Below, piece by piece: positions 1-8,120 of a DNA stretch of 64,000 bases. Source of the DNA: Pseudomonas sp. CFII64. Lineage in GTDB: Bacteria; Pseudomonadota; Gammaproteobacteria; Pseudomonadales; Pseudomonadaceae. The stretch covers positions 186,001 through 250,000 of the forward strand of contig NZ_ATLO01000010.1 in NCBI RefSeq assembly GCF_000416235.1, written 5' to 3'. The position numbers and the translations under genes were made by a program. The notes under the pieces were generated by a model that saw only the letters and a program-made list of their open reading frames with translations, was not told the DNA's origin and ran no database searches. Position 1 is the first letter of the stretch. Each line of letters begins with the position of its first letter.

Positions 1-1054
1 GTCCAGCCATGAGAATCCAGCGCAGGTCGACCCGATTGGCGAGAAACGCATACAGCGGGATCGACAGCACCTGAAACACGCCGGTAGAAAACACCGCAAG
101 GCCGATGTCCAGCGCGCTGTAGCCCCGGACCCGGCCGAGGAACAGCGGCGTCAGGTAAATCGTCGCGAACAGGCCGATGCCGGTAACGAACGAGAAGAAG
201 CAACCCAAGGCGAAATTACGATCCTTCAACGCGCGCAAATCGACGATGGGGTTGGCCACCATCAGCGTGCGGCTGACGAACGCCAGCCCCGCGATGGCGG
301 AAATCCACGCCGTGGCGACAATCGTGCTGTCGCTGAACCAGTTCCAGCGCGGTCCTTCTTCCAGGGTGTATTCCAGGCAGCCGAGGAACACCGCCATGAA
401 CAGCATGCTCGCGTAATCGGCGCCCTTGAGCAGGGACAGGTCCGGTTTATCGATTCGCACCAGCATCGGCACGGCAACCGCGACAAAAATGCCCGGCAGC
501 AAGTTGATGTAAAACAGCCAGTGCCAGGACGAAACATCGGTGATCCAGCCGCCAATCACCGGGCCCAACGTCGGTGCCAGGGAGGCGATGGCGCCGATGG
601 TCGAAGCAGCAATGACTTTCTGTTTGCCGGTGAAGAACATGAACGCCGAGGTGAATACCAATGGGATCATCGAGCCGCCGAGAAAACCTTGCAGGGCGCG
701 AAAGGCGATCATGCTCTGGATATTCCACGCCAGACCGCACAGCAGGCTGGCGAGGGTGAAGCCTACCGCCGACGCGCAGAACAACCAGCGGGTCGACATC
801 ACCCGGGACAGCCAGCCGGACAGCGGGATGACGACGATTTCGGCAATCAGGTAACTGGTCTGCACCCACGCGGTTTCATCGGCGCCGGCCGACAACCCGC
901 CGCCGATATCACGTAACGAAGCGGAGACAATCTGGATGTCCAGCAGGGCGATGAACATGCCCACGCACATGGTGGCGAAGGCGAAGACTTTTTGCGCGGT
1001 GGGCATCGATGCCGCGTCGAACGGCTGGGCAACGGCGGCAGCTGGCGTACTCAT
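1..1054 (-). CDS. emrB: MFS multidrug transporter, EmrB/QacA (DHA2) type, partial
   Basis: Drug:proton antiporter of the inner membrane that would pair with the membrane-fusion protein upstream to extrude drugs across both membranes. The frame is open from the ATG at 1054-1052 to the window edge, about 351 residues, so the 3' end is missing. The translation has alternating hydrophobic segments, the early segment VFAFATMCVGMFIALLDIQI and the DHA2-type stretch TLGPVIGGWITD. Its start codon overlaps the stop of the upstream emrA-like gene by 4 nt (ATGA), so the two are translationally coupled. The substrate cannot be deduced. A regulator or outer-membrane partner may lie beyond the edge. Confidence 0.85.
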   Translation of the reverse strand, partial: MSTPAAAVAQPFDAASMPTAQKVFAFATMCVGMFIALLDIQIVSASLRDIGGGLSAGADETAWVQTSYLIAEIVVIPLSGWLSRVMSTRWLFCASAVGFTLASLLCGLAWNIQSMIAFRALQGFLGGSMIPLVFTSAFMFFTGKQKVIAASTIGAIASLAPTLGPVIGGWITDVSSWHWLFYINLLPGIFVAVAVPMLVRIDKPDLSLLKGADYASMLFMAVFLGCLEYTLEEGPRWNWFSDSTIVATAWISAIAGLAFVSRTLMVANPIVDLRALKDRNFALGCFFSFVTGIGLFATIYLTPLFLGRVRGYSALDIGLAVFSTGVFQVLSIPLYAFLANRVDLRWILMAG

Positions 1055-2202
1055 GGCGCACGGCTCACATTCGTCGCAGCAACCGGTGCGGATGGAGTCT
1101 GAACGCTAACGTTGGCGTTAGTGTCGACCTGCGCGGTCACCGAAAGACCCGGTCGCAGACTGCCCAGCGTGCTGTCGTTCTGATCCAGCAACACCCGAAC
1201 CGGCACCCGCTGCACGATTTTAGTGAAGTTGCCGGTGGCGTTTTCCGGCGGCAACACGCTGAATTGTGCGCCGGTCGCCGGGGCCAGGCTGTCCAGATGC
1301 CCGTGAAACTCGCGACCCGGCAGCACGTCGGCGCGAATGGTCACCGGTTGGCCGGGCAGCATGTGCGCCAACTGGTCTTCCTTGAAGTTCGCGTCGACCC
1401 ACAAGCCGCTGGCGGGCACCACGGAAAGCAGCTGGCTTCCGGCGGCGGCATAAGCACCGAGCCGTGCCCGCCGGTTGCCAATCACGCCATCCACGGGCGC
1501 ACGTAATTCGGTGTAGCCGACGTTGAGCTGCGCCATCTCCCGCTCGGCCACGGCTTGCATCAGCGCGGCGCGGGCCTGCTGTTTCTGGCTGGCAATCACG
1601 TTGAGTTGGCGTTGCGTGGCGAGCAACGAAGCCTGGGCCCTGGCACCATTGGCCTGGGCGGTCTTGAACGTCGCATCGGCACGCTGGGCACTTTCTACCG
1701 AAACGGCGGAGCGGCTGACCAACTCTTTATAACGTGCATGATCGTCCCGCGAGCGCACGGTTTCGGCGTTGGCGGCATCGATACCGGCCTTGGCCTGGCC
1801 GATCACCGCGTGTTGCAGTTCTTCGGTGGCATCCAGATTGGCCAGCAGCGCCTGTTGGGCGGCGACAGCGCCTTCGGCTTTGTGCAGCGCGGCCTGGTAA
1901 TCGCGGTCGTCGATCTTTACCAGCAAGTCACCGGCGTGGACGAACTGATTGTCGACCACTTTCAGCTCGCTGATATAGCCCGGCACCTTGGGGCTGATCA
2001 CCGTGACGTCGCCACCGATATAAGCATCGTCCGTGGATTCGATGAAGCGACCGACCGTCCACCAATGCAGGCCAAACAGCACTGCGGCCACCAGCGCGGC
2101 GGCGATCACCAACAGCAGCAACAGGCGTTTGAGCAAAGGCGACTTGTTGCGCGATGGGGCAGCGGCGGTGGTTGTTATATCGGCCTGAAGTGAGCTGTTC
2201 AT
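1051..2202 (-). CDS. emrA: HlyD/EmrA-family efflux membrane-fusion protein
   Basis: Periplasmic adaptor linking the EmrB-type pump to an outer-membrane channel. The 383-residue protein has a cytoplasmic N-terminus, one membrane anchor (about residues 28-48, LLLLLVIAAALVAAVLF), a first lipoyl half (ISPKVPGYISELKVVDNQFV), a long Ala/Gln-rich coiled coil, a second lipoyl half (LRAPVDGVIG) and a beta-barrel domain. I chose the ATG at 2202 because AGGTAA lies about 8 nt upstream. An in-frame ATG at 2301 would place an unusual N-terminal tail through the operator palindromes and is less likely. It overlaps the MFS gene by 4 nt. Confidence 0.9.
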   Translation of the reverse strand: MNSSLQADITTTAAAPSRNKSPLLKRLLLLLVIAAALVAAVLFGLHWWTVGRFIESTDDAYIGGDVTVISPKVPGYISELKVVDNQFVHAGDLLVKIDDRDYQAALHKAEGAVAAQQALLANLDATEELQHAVIGQAKAGIDAANAETVRSRDDHARYKELVSRSAVSVESAQRADATFKTAQANGARAQASLLATQRQLNVIASQKQQARAALMQAVAEREMAQLNVGYTELRAPVDGVIGNRRARLGAYAAAGSQLLSVVPASGLWVDANFKEDQLAHMLPGQPVTIRADVLPGREFHGHLDSLAPATGAQFSVLPPENATGNFTKIVQRVPVRVLLDQNDSTLGSLRPGLSVTAQVDTNANVSVQTPSAPVAATNVSRAP

Positions 2203-2263
2203 CAACGTTACCTGTGCAAGTCCGATGTGCATCGCAGCCTTGGCCAGCGATGGGGATTTATGG

Positions 2264-2291
2264 ATTACGATCGTAATATTATGATCGTAAT
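2264..2291. promoter_or_regulatory. Two abutting 14-bp palindromes upstream of emrAB: probable repressor operator
   Basis: ATTACGATCGTAAT (2264-2277) is a perfect palindrome. It is followed with no spacer by ATTATGATCGTAAT (2278-2291), the same palindrome with one change. The pair sits 62 bp upstream of the emrA start. Two symmetric sites 14 bp apart (centre to centre) suit a pair of TetR- or MarR-family dimers controlling the pump. No regulator gene is visible next to it, so it may lie downstream of the MFS gene outside the window. Confidence 0.6.
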
Positions 2292-2432
2292 GTAAGTCCA
2301 TATTTCCGATCGCGCAAGGATAAAAGTGCGTACAACAATCTGAACACGGCTACGGAACCCTCTGCCCATGGCGCCGTTCACATGTCACATTGACCACCGA
2401 AAGCCGAGCATTCCCACCTTCGGAGACAGTCC

Positions 2433-2762
2433 ATGAGCAGCCAGCCATACGCCACCACCGCACCGACACGCGCCGAGGTAGACACCTTGCAGGGCGCGAC
2501 GCTGATCGAGTTCGGCACCGATTGGTGCGGTTACTGCAAAGCTGCGCAGCCGCTGATCAGCGAGGTCATGCGCGATTACCCCAGCGTGCGGCATCTGAAA
2601 ATCGAGGACGGCAGCGGGCGACCGCTGGGCCGCTCGTTTCGCGTCAAGTTATGGCCGACACTGATATTCATGCGTGACGGTGAGGAATTGAGCCGCCTGG
2701 TGCGGCCCACCCAAACCAGTGATATCGAAGAGGCGTGCGAAGGGATGGTGAGGCAGGGATGA
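2433..2762 (+). CDS. Thioredoxin-family protein (WCGYC active site)
   Basis: Small 109-residue thiol-disulfide oxidoreductase with no signal peptide, so probably cytoplasmic. The active site TDWCGYCKAAQP is at about residues 29-40. The cis-proline loop is visible as LWPTLIFMRDG. WCGYC differs from the WCGPC of housekeeping thioredoxin, which suggests a specialised thioredoxin-like protein. It is a single gene converging on erbR. A GGAGACAG ribosome-binding region precedes the ATG. The electron donor and partner are unknown. Confidence 0.85.
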   Translation: MSSQPYATTAPTRAEVDTLQGATLIEFGTDWCGYCKAAQPLISEVMRDYPSVRHLKIEDGSGRPLGRSFRVKLWPTLIFMRDGEELSRLVRPTQTSDIEEACEGMVRQG

Positions 2763-2778
2763 ACAGCGAGGTGACCGG

Positions 2779-2798
2779 GGCTTCCTCCCAAGGAAGCC
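2779..2798. terminator. Hairpin between convergent genes (terminator-like)
   Basis: GGCTTCCT (2779-2786) and AGGAAGCC (2791-2798) form a perfect 8-bp stem with a 4-nt loop, between the thioredoxin-like gene (+) and erbR (-). There is no U tract on either strand, so intrinsic termination is only possible, not shown. Confidence 0.35.
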
Positions 2799-2848
2799 AT
2801 TGATCGCTACTCAAGGAGCATACGAAGTCGGTCGCCCGCTTTGTAAAA

Positions 2849-3514
2849 TCAGCGTCGCAGGTACGCAGCGAAATCGATGTCGCCGGCACTGAGAATGGCT
2901 TGCACCCTGTTGTGGACGTTGAGCTTGCGCAGGATCGCTGACACGTGGGCCTTGACCGTGGTTTCGGCGATTTCCAGGGTGTAGGCGATCTGTTTGTTCG
3001 ACTCGCCCTTGGTCATGCGTTCCAGCACCAGCAGTTGCTTGCGGGTCAAGGCTTGCAGCAGTTCGGGCGGGAAGCTTCGGTTTTCGCTGTTATGCCGGCG
3101 AGTGGCGGGTTTCTGACTGCGGATGATGTCCGAAGGCAGATAAACGTTGCCGTTGAGAATCTGCTCGATGGCTTGGGTCATTTGCAGTCGCGGCGACGAT
3201 TTGGTGATGAAACCCACCGCGCCATAAGTGATGGCCTGCAGCACGATCTGTTTGTCCTGCTCGGCGGAAACGATCACCACCGGGATGGTCGGCGCTTCGT
3301 TGCGCAGGTTGATCAAGCCGTTGAGGCCGTGCATGCCGGGCATGTTCAGGTCCAGCAGGATGAGGTCCAGATCGTCATGCTGTTGGGTCAAGGCCAGGGC
3401 GCTTTCCAGGTCCTCGGTTTCCATCACTTCGCTGCCGGGAAAACCGTCAGTGATGACGTTGTGGATGGCCTCGCGAAACAGCGGGTGATCGTCGGCTATT
3501 AGAATTTTGTACAT
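2849..3514 (-). CDS. agmR: LuxR-type response regulator ErbR/AgmR (PedR1-like)
   Basis: Transcription activator of quinoprotein alcohol oxidation. The 221 residues comprise a receiver domain (acidic pair at D8-D9, phospho-acceptor Asp55 in [15 protein letters not shown] switch) and a C-terminal LuxR/GerE helix-turn-helix (about 150-215). The sequence closely matches what I remember of P. aeruginosa ErbR (AgmR, glycerol-metabolism activator). The orthologue in P. putida KT2440 is called PedR1. It starts at the ATG at 3514, preceded by AAGGTGA. It is the last gene of the leftward ped accessory group, 31 nt after the rhodanese-like gene. Its cognate kinase is not adjacent; ErcS at the far end of the region is the likely candidate. 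Confidence 0.9.
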   Translation of the reverse strand: MYKILIADDHPLFREAIHNVITDGFPGSEVMETEDLESALALTQQHDDLDLILLDLNMPGMHGLNGLINLRNEAPTIPVVIVSAEQDKQIVLQAITYGAVGFITKSSPRLQMTQAIEQILNGNVYLPSDIIRSQKPATRRHNSENRSFPPELLQALTRKQLLVLERMTKGESNKQIAYTLEIAETTVKAHVSAILRKLNVHNRVQAILSAGDIDFAAYLRR

Positions 3515-3545
3515 GCCATTCACCTTGTTTTTATAGGGTATCGAA

Positions 3546-4106
3546 TCATTCTGATGGCGAGCGCAGCGGTGCAGGTTGCGCCCGGTTGACCGGCAGACCA
3601 GCGGCCTGCCAGGCGTCGAGACCGTCGCGATACCAATACAGATCACTGTAGCCCAACGCCGCTGCGCGCTTCACGGCGTTCCAGCTCAGCCAGCAATCGG
3701 CGCGGCAGTAAAACACCATCGGCATATCGTGGCGACCGGCGCTGGCGTGTTGCAGATGGCCGACAAAATACGCCTGCCATTGCTCTGTCAGTTCCCCGTC
3801 GCCGGTATTGGCCAGCCACAGGCTGCCGGGCAGATTGGCGTGAGGTTCGTCTTCGATGAAGCGACCTTGCAGCCATTGTCGGCGATACACATCGATCAGC
3901 AGCGGTTTTGCAGGTTGTTGCAGCAGCGCCTGAAGTTGCGGTGTATCGATAATCCGCGCGCCATCGACCTGAACAGGCGTCGGGCTGCGATACAACGCAA
4001 TGCGGTAGCCATCGGTGGAAAACAATGGGGTTTCAGCCACGGCGAGGCCCGGCAGCGTTGTAGCAAGCACCATTGATAGCAGGGTTGAGCGCGAAACACG
4101 CAGCAT
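3546..4106 (-). CDS. PQQ-dependent catabolism-associated Cys-pair (CXXCW-type) rhodanese-like protein
   Basis: Exported 186-residue protein. It has a signal peptide with cleavage near AVAET (about residue 25), then a rhodanese-like fold. The diagnostic cysteine pair followed by tryptophan is in [11 protein letters not shown] (Cys134, Cys138, Trp139). This family occurs almost only beside quinoprotein alcohol dehydrogenases, as here between erbR and the ABC genes. Its role is unproven. A periplasmic redox or sulfur-handling function supporting PQQ enzymes or cytochrome c is an inference. The start at 4106 has an AAGGAAT ribosome-binding site. The 140-bp gap upstream of it carries one copy of the recurring ped promoter motif. 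Confidence 0.85.
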   Translation of the reverse strand: MLRVSRSTLLSMVLATTLPGLAVAETPLFSTDGYRIALYRSPTPVQVDGARIIDTPQLQALLQQPAKPLLIDVYRRQWLQGRFIEDEPHANLPGSLWLANTGDGELTEQWQAYFVGHLQHASAGRHDMPMVFYCRADCWLSWNAVKRAAALGYSDLYWYRDGLDAWQAAGLPVNRAQPAPLRSPSE

Positions 4107-4189
4107 GGCGGCTATTCCTTTCTTGTTATGACCTGCATTACAAGGCACAACCGCCGCTTTGGGAATGCGACGATAGAAAGCAAAACCGG

Positions 4190-4203
4190 TACGAAAGTAG
4201 TAG
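4190..4203. promoter_or_regulatory. ped-region motif copy 1 (TACGAAAGTAGTAG)
   Basis: Matches the shared pattern TACCAA-n-G-n-A-nn-AG seen at four gene starts in the ped region. It lies in the 140-bp space upstream of the rhodanese-like gene (start 4106). It may be a binding site for one of the LuxR-type regulators encoded here. This is an inference from recurrence only. Confidence 0.4.
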
Positions 4204-4246
4204 AGAGACAGCCTGAAGCGGCAAGCTTCAAGCTGCAAAGCGGGTA

Positions 4247-5038
4247 TTAGCCTGGCTTGCGGACGGCGGCGTGTTGGGGGTTGAAGGTGACGACGGCCAG
4301 CAGGATGAAGATCAGCGTCAGGCCCAGGCAAACGGCGGCTGCCAGCGGGTTGAAACGCTCATAAAGGGCGAAGCGCACCAGCTCCACGGCATGGCTGAAC
4401 GGGTTGATCGCGCACAGCCAGTAAAGCCATTGGCTGGCCTCCTGCATCTTCCACAGTGGATACAGCGCCGACGACAGGAAAAACATCGGGAAAATCACGA
4501 AATTCATTACCCCGGCGAAGTTTTCCAGTTGGCGGATCGCATTCGACAGCAGCAGCCCCAACGCGCTGAGCATCAAGGCCACCAACAACAAGGCTGGCAG
4601 CGCCGCCAGCAAACCCCAGGCGGGTGGTTGCACGCCGTAAACCCAGGCAATCGCCAGAAACGCATAGACCTGCAACAGCGAGATCAACGACGTGGCCAGC
4701 AATTTGCTGATCAGCAGGAACGTGCGCGGCAGCGGGCTGGTGAGTAACACGCGCATGCTGCCCATTTCCCGGTCGTAAACCATGGACAACGAGCCTTGCA
4801 TACCGTTAAACAACAGAATCATGCAGGCCAGGCCCGGAATGATGTACACCTCGTAAGGGATGTAAGTGTCGTAGGGCTCGATGATGGCGATGCCCAACGC
4901 CGCGCGAAAACCCGCCGCAAACACCAGCAACCACAGCAATGGACGCACCAGCGCGCTGAGGAATCGTGTGCGTTGCAGAATGAAACGCAGCCATTCGCGC
5001 AGCACGATGCCGCTGAAACATTGCCAGTAAGCGTTCAT
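4247..5038 (-). CDS. pedC: ABC-2 type permease of the PQQ-alcohol system (PedC)
   Basis: Inner-membrane permease of 263 residues with about six membrane segments and the ABC-2 signature region DREMGSMRVLLTSPLPRTFL (about 90-109). It overlaps its ATPase by 4 nt. ABC-2 permeases are usually exporters, yet the operon also has a periplasmic binding-like protein. In P. putida KT2440 the pedA1A2BC genes were linked to lanthanide-dependent growth and proposed to form a transport system, so lanthanide or lanthanide-chelator handling is the leading idea. The direction and substrate are not shown by this sequence. Confidence 0.88.
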   Translation of the reverse strand: MNAYWQCFSGIVLREWLRFILQRTRFLSALVRPLLWLLVFAAGFRAALGIAIIEPYDTYIPYEVYIIPGLACMILLFNGMQGSLSMVYDREMGSMRVLLTSPLPRTFLLISKLLATSLISLLQVYAFLAIAWVYGVQPPAWGLLAALPALLLVALMLSALGLLLSNAIRQLENFAGVMNFVIFPMFFLSSALYPLWKMQEASQWLYWLCAINPFSHAVELVRFALYERFNPLAAAVCLGLTLIFILLAVVTFNPQHAAVRKPG

Positions 5039-5778
5039 CGGCCGGTGGCTCCAGCAGGGGAAGAAAGGGTCAGGCGGGCAAACGCGGTGTTCAGCTCGCC
5101 GCCATGTTCGGCGCTGACGGCTCCGGCGTTGCCCGAGGCGACCAGACGGCCTTGATGCAGGATCAGAAGGTCATCATCGGGCTGCACTTCGTCCAGCAAA
5201 TGGGTGGTCCAAAGCACGCTGATGCCTTGTTCGCGACACAGGCTGCGCACGTGCTGGTTGAGGGCCAGGCGACTTGCCGGATCAAGGCCGACGCTGGCTT
5301 CGTCGAGCAGCAACAGGCGTGGCTCATGCAGCAGGGCCCGAGCGATTTCCACTCGCCGGCGATGCCCGCCATTGAGCTCGCGGACCCGTTCTGCCTTGCG
5401 CTCGGTCAACCCTTGGCGGGCCAGTTCCTCAGCAACCCGGACGATCGCCGAACGGCGCGGCATACCGTGCAGCGCGGCGTGATAACGCAGGTTCTGTTCG
5501 ACGCTCAGGTCCAGGTCCAGCGTGCTTTGTTGAAACACCACGCCCAATTGCCGCAGCGCCGGACGTGGCGTCTGGCGCAGGGAACAGCCGCCCACACGAA
5601 TTTCGCCGCGTTGCAGGTCATACAGCCGGGTCAGCAAAGCGATCAGGGTTGATTTACCCGCGCCGTTGGGGCCGAGCAATGCGCCAAAGCGGCCCGGCGC
5701 AAGGCTGAAGCTGATCTGGCGCAAGGCTTCCCGAGGACCGTAGGCGAAACTGAGATCGTCGACTTCCAGGGCATTCAT
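5035..5778 (-). CDS. pedA1: ABC transporter ATPase of the PQQ-alcohol system (PedA1)
   Basis: Cytoplasmic ATPase of 247 residues that powers PedC. Walker A is GPNGAGKST (about 36-44). The signature is LNGGH, a variant of LSGGQ. Walker B is LLLLDEAS, followed by the switch histidine in LWTTHLLDE. It sits between pedC and pedA2 with 4-nt overlaps on both sides, so the three are tightly coupled. The non-canonical signature agrees with the ABC-2 export-type class. Family assignment is secure; transported substrate unknown. Confidence 0.9.
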   Translation of the reverse strand: MNALEVDDLSFAYGPREALRQISFSLAPGRFGALLGPNGAGKSTLIALLTRLYDLQRGEIRVGGCSLRQTPRPALRQLGVVFQQSTLDLDLSVEQNLRYHAALHGMPRRSAIVRVAEELARQGLTERKAERVRELNGGHRRRVEIARALLHEPRLLLLDEASVGLDPASRLALNQHVRSLCREQGISVLWTTHLLDEVQPDDDLLILHQGRLVASGNAGAVSAEHGGELNTAFARLTLSSPAGATGR

Positions 5779-6749
5779 GGGGTCACGACCACGCCCCAGG
5801 GATAACGGCCGACCTTGATCGACTTGGTAACCTTGAGGCTGGCGACGTCGATCACCGACACATCGCCACTGACGCCGTTGGTGGTCAGCAACTGGCTTTG
5901 ATCCGGGGTAAACGCCATCTGCCAGACCCGCCGACCGACGAGCAGGTAATCGACGATTTCCAGGGTCTTGGCGTCGATCACCGCCACATGGTTGGCCGGG
6001 CCGAGGGCCACGAACGCATATTTGCCATTGGCGGCGATCTTGATGCCTACCGGCTGCACCTTGTCCGGGTGAACGCCTTTGATCTGGAAGGTCAGGGTCT
6101 TGATGATCTTGCGGGTGGCGACGTCGATCACGCTGACCGTGCCGCCGATTTCTGCCGATGCCCAGAGTTGCGAACCGTCCTGATTGAACTCGACAAAGCG
6201 CGGCCGCTGATCCACCAGCGTGTTGTCAGCCAGGGTCTGGGTGCTGGTGTCGATCCAGTGCAGCATGTTGGTGGTTTCGCTGGTATTGACCGCCCACTTG
6301 CCGTCGGGACTGACCGCCATGCCTTCGGGTTCGACGCCGACATCGATCTGCGCCAGGACCTTGGAGTTCTCCGTATCGATCACCGTCACCAGCGAGTCGT
6401 CTTCGTTGGAAACATACAGCCAGCGGTTGTTGGGATGCAGGGCGAACTGTTCCGGGTCTTTGCCGGAGGGCAGTTCCTTGATGATCTTGTGGGTGGCCAC
6501 GTCCATGACTTGCACACGGTCCGAGTCGCTGGCGCAGATGTACAGCAGCTTGTTGTCATGGGACAGCAGCAAACCCCGAGGACGCATGCCCACGGCAATG
6601 GTTTGCGTGACTTTGAGGCTGTCCATGTCGATCAGGCTCAGGCTGTTGTCCTTCTCGTTGGACACCCAGGCGGTGGCCGCCAGGCATTGCCCCGCGAGGG
6701 TTGAAAGGACGGCGGCCATCAAGGCGGTGGCGATCAGGGTGCGGCGCAT
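5775..6749 (-). CDS. pedA2: YVTN beta-propeller protein of the PQQ-alcohol system (PedA2)
   Basis: Secreted 324-residue protein with an N-terminal signal peptide (MRRTLIATALMAAVLSTLAG) and about seven propeller blades. The blades have repeated units of the form V-I-D-x-x-T/S-x-K-V and W-L-Y-V-S-N-E-D. Propellers of this class are scaffolds or sensors in the periplasm. The gene overlaps pedA1 by 4 nt and is 36 nt from pedB. In KT2440 the orthologue is part of pedA1A2BC, needed for good lanthanide-dependent growth. Whether it binds metal, PQQ or a protein is not known. Confidence 0.88.
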   Translation of the reverse strand: MRRTLIATALMAAVLSTLAGQCLAATAWVSNEKDNSLSLIDMDSLKVTQTIAVGMRPRGLLLSHDNKLLYICASDSDRVQVMDVATHKIIKELPSGKDPEQFALHPNNRWLYVSNEDDSLVTVIDTENSKVLAQIDVGVEPEGMAVSPDGKWAVNTSETTNMLHWIDTSTQTLADNTLVDQRPRFVEFNQDGSQLWASAEIGGTVSVIDVATRKIIKTLTFQIKGVHPDKVQPVGIKIAANGKYAFVALGPANHVAVIDAKTLEIVDYLLVGRRVWQMAFTPDQSQLLTTNGVSGDVSVIDVASLKVTKSIKVGRYPWGVVVTP

Positions 6750-6785
6750 GGCGTGTTCCTTATTGTTGGTATTGTCGGCAAAACG

Positions 6786-7970
6786 TCAGTTAAAGGTGCA
6801 GCTCACTTCGGGCTGGTCATAGCCCAGGCTGTCGAGTTCGGTGACCGGGTGCAGAAAGCCATCCTGCGGCGAAGTGCTGACCAGGGCGCGGGGCTGGACG
6901 ATGGGGATCGGCTGGCGCAATTGGCCATTCCAGGCGCGATAGCTGAGCTTGCGGCCCTTGAAACCGTCCAGTGGTAACTGGTCGCTCAATTCCAGGCGGC
7001 GGATGTCCAGTGGATCGACGCCACGCAGTTTGCTGACTGCGCTGGCGATGCTGCGCACGGCCATCCAGGCGGCGAAATCCCGGTCGTTCATCCAGCGTCC
7101 GGCCAGGGCTTCGAAGCGTTTCTGCAATTGCGCCGCGCCATAGGTTTCCACGGTCTTGTGCCAGCCGGTCGGCGTCAGGCCCTGCGTGCCCGCGACCGGG
7201 CGCGGGTACCAGGTCTGGTAGGGCACGTACTCGCCAAAGTCGCCGCGCTCGTCCGCCACCAGCACCACGTCGTATTCGGCGGTCTGGGTGAACAGCGGCA
7301 TGTCGGCCTGGGCGCTGCGGCGCTGGTCGTTGTCAAAGCTCCAGTTTTTTTCGGCGACGATGGTGTGCCCGAAGCGCTTGGCAGCGCGGCGCACGGCCGC
7401 CGCATAGGCCTGGTCGTCGGGCGTCTGACCGACGATCAGCAGCCAGCGATTCCAGCGCCGTACGGCGAGAAATTGCGCCAGTGCATCGGTCAACATCGCC
7501 CGGCTGGGCAAGGTGTGCAGCACGTTGCTCAAACAGGCGCTGCTGCGCAGGCTGTCGTCGGCACTGCCGGCGTTGAACAGCAGGCTGTCCGGCAAAGCGG
7601 CGCTGAGCTGGCGCAGGGTATCCGCTGGCGCGTTGACCACAAACAGTCGCAAGCCTTGCTCGTGCAGCGCGCGGGCTTTTTCCAGCAACGCCTGCGAACT
7701 GTCGACGCTGGCGTTTTCCAGGCTGTAGCTGTGCTTGAGGAAACGCCCGGTGCTGTTGCTGTCGATGATCGCCAGTTCGGCGCCACGCGATCCTGCGTCC
7801 AGCGGTTCAGGAATGACATTGGATAACAGCGGGCCGGGGGCGGGCACGAAGGCCAGATAACCGACGCGCACTTGCAGGGTTTCATCGGCGGCCGGGCTTG
7901 GGCTTGTCCACAAGACCGCCGCCGCAAGGGCAAGCAGGCAGTGCAGGGCGGGTCGGGAAAGCTGGCGCAT
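6786..7970 (-). CDS. pedB: Periplasmic binding protein of the PQQ-alcohol ABC system (PedB)
   Basis: Periplasmic ligand-binding-fold protein of 394 residues, first gene of the leftward ped accessory operon. It has a signal peptide ending near SPAADE. The rest resembles branched-chain-amino-acid-type binding proteins (ABC_peripla-like, ELAIIDSNSTGRFLKH). I chose the ATG at 7970 because GGAG lies 7 nt upstream; an in-frame ATG at 8000 lacks one. It is transcribed divergently from pedS2 across a 150-bp region that holds a copy of the ped motif. Its ligand is unknown. Confidence 0.85.
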   Translation of the reverse strand: MRQLSRPALHCLLALAAAVLWTSPSPAADETLQVRVGYLAFVPAPGPLLSNVIPEPLDAGSRGAELAIIDSNSTGRFLKHSYSLENASVDSSQALLEKARALHEQGLRLFVVNAPADTLRQLSAALPDSLLFNAGSADDSLRSSACLSNVLHTLPSRAMLTDALAQFLAVRRWNRWLLIVGQTPDDQAYAAAVRRAAKRFGHTIVAEKNWSFDNDQRRSAQADMPLFTQTAEYDVVLVADERGDFGEYVPYQTWYPRPVAGTQGLTPTGWHKTVETYGAAQLQKRFEALAGRWMNDRDFAAWMAVRSIASAVSKLRGVDPLDIRRLELSDQLPLDGFKGRKLSYRAWNGQLRQPIPIVQPRALVSTSPQDGFLHPVTELDSLGYDQPEVSCTFN

Positions 7971-8049
7971 GAGGCACTCCGTTACGGGTAGCGCCAGCAT
8001 AGGAACGCCGCGAGGGCGGGGAAATATGCAGAAAGTACCAGTCTGCCAG

Positions 8050-8063
8050 TACCAAGGTAGTAG
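8050..8063. promoter_or_regulatory. ped-region motif copy 2 (TACCAAGGTAGTAG)
   Basis: Best copy of the shared ped motif, in the divergent region between pedB (-) and pedS2 (+). It starts inside the second of two AGTACCA direct repeats (8034-8040 and 8048-8054, 14 bp apart) and contains the small inverted repeat TACC-AA-GGTA. It could control both directions. The regulator is inferred, not shown. Confidence 0.45.
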
Positions 8064-8120
8064 CCGGACTGCGGTTGCCGGGATTTAGCATGCGGATATC
8101 AATAATAAGAAGGCAAGGTC

